A DNA stretch of 50,307 nucleotides, taken from assembly GCA_015056265.1 (NCBI GenBank), contig SVGR01000003.1:1-50307 (forward strand). Direction: 5' to 3'. Shown here one piece after another: positions 47,397 through 50,307 of the stretch. The translations under genes were made by a program, and so were the position numbers. The stretch comes from Clostridiales bacterium. GTDB taxonomy: Bacteria > Bacillota > Clostridia > Christensenellales > Aristaeellaceae. The notes beneath the pieces were generated by a model. It had not been told where the DNA came from. It saw nothing but the letters and a program-made list of their open reading frames with translations, and did no database searches. Numbering within the stretch: the stretch's first letter is position 1; each line of letters opens with the position of its first letter.

Positions 47397-48461
47397 ATGA
47401 ATGCCATTTTGTCTCAATTCCAGCTGCAGGGGGCTCCCCTTTCCTGTGAACGCTACGGCAGCGGCCACATCAACGAAACATACCTGGTAAAAACCGACGC
47501 CCCCCGGGATTACATCCTGCAAAAGATCAACAATAAGATTTTCAAGGACGTTAAGGGGCTGATGCACAATATTTCCTCCGTCACCGCCTATCTTTATGCC
47601 CAAACCCCCGATCCCCGCAGGGTACTGACGCTGGTGAAAACAATGCATGGTGAAAACTATCTGCATACTGAAGCGGATGAATACTTCCGTCTCTATGAAT
47701 TTATCACAGACAGCATCTGCCTGGACAAGGCCGAAACGGAAGAGGATTTCTATCAGAGCGCCGTGGCCTTCGGCCAGTTCCAGAATCAACTGTCTGCCTT
47801 TCCCGCCGATACCCTGAATGAAACTATTCCTAACTTCCATAACACGCCGGATCGTTACCGCCAGTTCCATGAAGCTTTGGAAAAGGATGTAATGAACCGG
47901 GCCGCTGCCTGCAAAGCAGAAATTGAATTTGTGCTGACCCACGAAGAAGAAGCAGGCGTGATGGTGCGGTTGCTTTCCCAGGGCAAGCTTCCCCTCCGTG
48001 TCACCCATAACGATACGAAGCTGAACAATGTAATGCTGGATGCCCAAACCCGCGCTCCCCTTTGCGTCATCGATCTGGATACGGTAATGCCCGGCCTGGC
48101 AGGCAATGATTTTGGCGATTCCATTCGCTTTGGCGCCAATACCGCCGCCGAAGACGAAACCGATCTTTCCAAAGTCCAGTTTTCTCTGCCCCTGTATACC
48201 GCCTATGCCAAGGGTTTCCTTTCCGCCTGCGGGGATACACTGACCCAGTTGGAAAAGGATACCCTGCCCCTGGGGGCCAAGCTGATGACGTTGGAATGCG
48301 GCGTCCGATTCCTCACCGATTATCTTTCCGGCGATACCTATTTCCGCATCCACCGGGAACATCATAATCTGGATCGCTGCCGCACCCAGTTCAAGCTGGT
48401 TGCCGAAATGGAAAAATACTGGGACGAGATGGCAAAAGTCATCACGGATCTGAGCAAATAA
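47397..48461 (+). CDS. NahK-like N-acetylhexosamine/sugar 1-kinase (APH family)
   Basis: A 354-residue kinase of the aminoglycoside phosphotransferase/homoserine kinase fold. Features are GSGHINETYLV (nucleotide loop), YILQKIN (Lys), the catalytic loop RVTHNDTKLNNVMLD and the metal Asp in VIDLDTVMPG, followed by DFGDSIRFGAN. This set is typical of N-acetylhexosamine 1-kinases (NahK), which act in the lacto-N-biose/galacto-N-biose pathway. The gene starts 1 base after the nucleotidyltransferase stop, with GGGGGG as ribosome binding site. It is probably not an antibiotic kinase. Confidence 0.88.
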   Translation: MNAILSQFQLQGAPLSCERYGSGHINETYLVKTDAPRDYILQKINNKIFKDVKGLMHNISSVTAYLYAQTPDPRRVLTLVKTMHGENYLHTEADEYFRLYEFITDSICLDKAETEEDFYQSAVAFGQFQNQLSAFPADTLNETIPNFHNTPDRYRQFHEALEKDVMNRAAACKAEIEFVLTHEEEAGVMVRLLSQGKLPLRVTHNDTKLNNVMLDAQTRAPLCVIDLDTVMPGLAGNDFGDSIRFGANTAAEDETDLSKVQFSLPLYTAYAKGFLSACGDTLTQLEKDTLPLGAKLMTLECGVRFLTDYLSGDTYFRIHREHHNLDRCRTQFKLVAEMEKYWDEMAKVITDLSK

Positions 48462-48476
48462 TCCTCGCACAAAAAT

Positions 48477-48510
48477 CGGGAAGCGACGTTGCAGACGCCT
48501 CCCGTTTTTT
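48477..48510 (+). terminator. Terminator after the sugar kinase gene
   Basis: CGGGAAGCG (48477-48485) and CGCCTCCCG (48496-48504) form a stem with one mismatch, then six T (48505-48510). It overlaps the last bases of the convergent GH5-like gene. Confidence 0.82.
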
Positions 48511-49609
48511 ATTTCTGTTCCCTTTCAAAATCTTCGTTGGCCAAGGCGTTGAATTTTTTGATCAATTCAATCTCCTTGGGATCATACGGCCTGTGATTGG
48601 GCCGGTAGAGATCATGGAACCATTTGGTAAAATCTACATCCAGCTGCGGATTTTTGTCATACTGATCCCATGTGCCGTTCCAGGGCTCGTAGGTCTGGTA
48701 TTTCCCGGCAACAAATCCCCAATTATAGCAGCCAATCTTTTCCAAGTAGAAGAGCGGATACATTTCTTCAACCGTATTATGCAGGCATCGCCCCAGCCAT
48801 TCCGTGTTCATGATGGGCCGGTCAAATGTTTCCTTCAGCCGTTTGATGATCCGGATATTATCCTGATAACGCCCGTAATTGTGATATGTGATCACGTCCG
48901 ACTGATCACAGGCAAACTGCTCAATTTCCGAAAGCGGCTGATTCCTGTCCAAAGGACAGCGCCAGACGCAGCTGGTCAAAGGCTGAATGGGATCAATTGC
49001 CCTGGCGATCTCAAAAAAACGCTTCAGATGGGGATAGGTAACCATTTCCCGGCGGGAATTGCCCGGCTCATTATACAAATCCCACATCAGAATTCGGGGA
49101 TCATTCTTATGGGTTTCAATCATTTCCCGTACCCATTCGTAATGACGCAAAGCCAATTCCGGCTCATCCAGCAGATGATATCCCATGCCCGGCAGGCTGC
49201 CGTGCTGGCTGTTTTTCCGGCCGCCGTGATATCCCCAGTCATAATGCTGCGGCCCCAAATGCATGGGTTTGGTAAATTCCTTTGGCTGCATGCAGTCATT
49301 GCCCAGCACCACCACGCAGCTAATACCGTGCTTCCAGGCAGTATCCAGGAAACGATCAAAACGGGCCATGAACCCGTCATGCTGATGCTCCCACACAAAG
49401 TATTCCAGAATGATACGAATGGAATTGAATCCCGTCCGGGCTGCCAGGGCAAGTTCCTCGTCCGCGGTTTTCAACCGATCTTCAAATCCTTCTTCCTGCC
49501 ATTCATCAATACGATTGACGCAATCGCTGCTCATAAAATTGCATCCACGCTGCCAGGGGTGGGCGCTGTACCAGGCCCATGCCCGCTCTTTGCTCCATCT
49601 TACGCCCAT
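48509..49609 (-). CDS. GH5-like (clan GH-A) glycoside hydrolase, cytoplasmic
   Basis: A 366-residue TIM-barrel protein. The start RWSKERAWAWYSAHPWQRGCNF resembles cellulase/mannanase-like family members annotated as GH5 or related. The acid/base Glu lies in MWDLYNEPGNSRR and the nucleophile Glu in RPIMNTEWLGR, at the ends of strands 4 and 7. No signal peptide is present, so it probably acts on imported beta-linked oligosaccharides. The ribosome binding site is GAGGAGG. It stands alone between two terminators. Substrate unknown. Confidence 0.82.
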   Translation of the reverse strand: MGVRWSKERAWAWYSAHPWQRGCNFMSSDCVNRIDEWQEEGFEDRLKTADEELALAARTGFNSIRIILEYFVWEHQHDGFMARFDRFLDTAWKHGISCVVVLGNDCMQPKEFTKPMHLGPQHYDWGYHGGRKNSQHGSLPGMGYHLLDEPELALRHYEWVREMIETHKNDPRILMWDLYNEPGNSRREMVTYPHLKRFFEIARAIDPIQPLTSCVWRCPLDRNQPLSEIEQFACDQSDVITYHNYGRYQDNIRIIKRLKETFDRPIMNTEWLGRCLHNTVEEMYPLFYLEKIGCYNWGFVAGKYQTYEPWNGTWDQYDKNPQLDVDFTKWFHDLYRPNHRPYDPKEIELIKKFNALANEDFEREQK

Positions 49610-49685
49610 TTTTATTCCTCCTCTCTGCCAAAAAACGTTGATTCCTTTGTTATATTATTTCATATTTTCACTTGATTTTCAAGCT

Positions 49686-49715
49686 GAAAATGAGGGGCGA
49701 TATTTCGCCCCTCAT
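49686..49715 (-). terminator. Terminator of the partial gene at the right edge
   Basis: ATGAGGGGCGA (49690-49700) and TCGCCCCTCAT (49705-49715) form a perfect 11-bp stem. On the minus strand it is followed by TTTTC. Confidence 0.82.
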
Positions 49716-49720
49716 CGTCT

Positions 49721-50307
49721 TTACATCAGATCAATCATGGATGTGCCGACCCGACGTTCATAGCATGCTTCTATTTCGCCGGTGTACGCATTCATGCTGA
49801 CAAAATATCCCCACGGTTCCTCCGGTCCGCTTTCATTCGTCATCGTATTGTAGAAAAATTTCCACAGCGGCTTTTCTGGATCGGTCACATCATAATACAC
49901 ATTGACTGCCCAGGCGCTGTCAAGAACGCCCTTTTCCAGGCCGAATTGATCCAGAATGGCCTGATATCCCTTTTCCCTGGCAGCCTCTTGAGAAATGGAT
50001 TTTTCATCCGGAAGGCCGTATACATGCCTAGTGGTCTCGTAATAGACCGGGAAGCCGCCATCCCCATTATCATAGCGTTCCTGCAGCATTTCTGCATATT
50101 CGGGGTTTTCCAGCAGGAATTGATCGATCAGCGGCTTATTTTTCCGGCTGTACGCCGCCTTTTCCTCCAGCGACCAATGGTAGAAATACTCCCCTTCCTC
50201 ATTCCAATTAAAGTACCAGCCATTCCCGCTGTCATCCCCCATCGCCCGGCGCAGGGCATCCTGCATCCCGTGCTGCCAGAGGAGCTTTTCCATCTCCGGG
50301 GATGCAT
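49721..50307 (-). CDS. Unrecognised protein, C-terminal part (gene continues past the window)
   Basis: The frame is open to the right edge; at least 195 residues are present and the start is outside. The sequence is rich in aromatic and acidic residues (YFNWNEEGEYFYHWSLEEKAAY). It contains a segment KGYQAILDQFGLEKG followed by AWAVNVYYDVTDPEKPLWKFFY. The end GYFVSMNAYTGEIEACYE resembles PepSY-like domains, in which a strand is followed by a turn and GEI. I cannot name the family. A terminator follows. Confidence 0.75.
   Translation of the reverse strand, partial: ASPEMEKLLWQHGMQDALRRAMGDDSGNGWYFNWNEEGEYFYHWSLEEKAAYSRKNKPLIDQFLLENPEYAEMLQERYDNGDGGFPVYYETTRHVYGLPDEKSISQEAAREKGYQAILDQFGLEKGVLDSAWAVNVYYDVTDPEKPLWKFFYNTMTNESGPEEPWGYFVSMNAYTGEIEACYERRVGTSMIDLM

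Noticed and set aside
47397-48461. Aminoglycoside phosphotransferase (resistance) for the kinase gene
   Set aside because: The motifs, length and adjacent nucleotidyltransferase fit NahK-like sugar kinases better.

Overview
The window looks like chromosomal DNA of a spore-forming member of the Clostridia (Firmicutes), probably an uncultured gut or rumen plant-polysaccharide degrader. Support comes from a SpoVM-like microprotein, a SpoIID/LytB-family protein, Gram-positive style Shine-Dalgarno sites and signal peptides, an ABC-F protein of the Firmicute antibiotic-resistance type, and many plant-glycan enzymes. The DNA is moderately GC-rich for this group. The genus cannot be read from the sequence. 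No rRNA, tRNA, CRISPR array, prophage or insertion sequence was seen.

Layout. 1-2951 (minus): malQ-glgP glycogen/maltodextrin operon, cut by the left edge. 3104-6127 (plus): metNIQ methionine ABC importer behind a consensus promoter, a Cys/Met-rich 23-codon leader peptide and an intrinsic terminator, i.e. an apparent ribosome-mediated attenuator. 6144-9399: five-gene operon of DRTGG protein, HATPase, [FeFe]-hydrogenase-like iron-sulfur protein, second DRTGG-like protein and PHP phosphoesterase, a probable redox-signalling module. It is followed by uxuA, a 64-residue membrane protein, spoVM and a polysaccharide deacetylase. 11858-13999 (minus): topB. 14185-19135: a 1402-residue SpoIID protein with about ten SH3 repeats, overlapping a TrmN6-like methyltransferase.

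19239-29659 (minus) is a carbohydrate locus: extracellular family 1 solute-binding protein, LamG protein, GH39-like, GH31 alpha-xylosidase, a decayed AraC regulator, a GH28-like beta-helix protein and a double-LamG protein. It is faced by a divergent intact AraC regulator with overlapping promoters and an inverted repeat. A 23S rRNA-type methyltransferase, a GH36 alpha-galactosidase and a cytoplasmic beta-helix enzyme follow.

36586-43699 (minus) is the complete F-type ATP synthase operon (I-a-c-b-delta-alpha-gamma-beta-epsilon). Its c subunit carries a sodium-type signature with two carboxylates. Then come upp, an ABC-F gene with a short-uORF leader, a sugar nucleotidyltransferase/sugar kinase pair, a GH5-like enzyme and the 3' end of an unrecognised gene.

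As a whole the window combines core energy and sulfur amino acid functions with glycan harvesting. Extracellular binding and LamG proteins capture glycans, mostly cytoplasmic glycosidases trim imported oligosaccharides, UxuA and the kinase/nucleotidyltransferase pair handle released sugars, and malQ/glgP handle storage glucan. The most unusual items are the metNIQ leader, the hydrogenase-like signalling operon, the two-carboxylate c subunit, and the spoVM region where a terminator hairpin contains the next gene's ribosome binding site.
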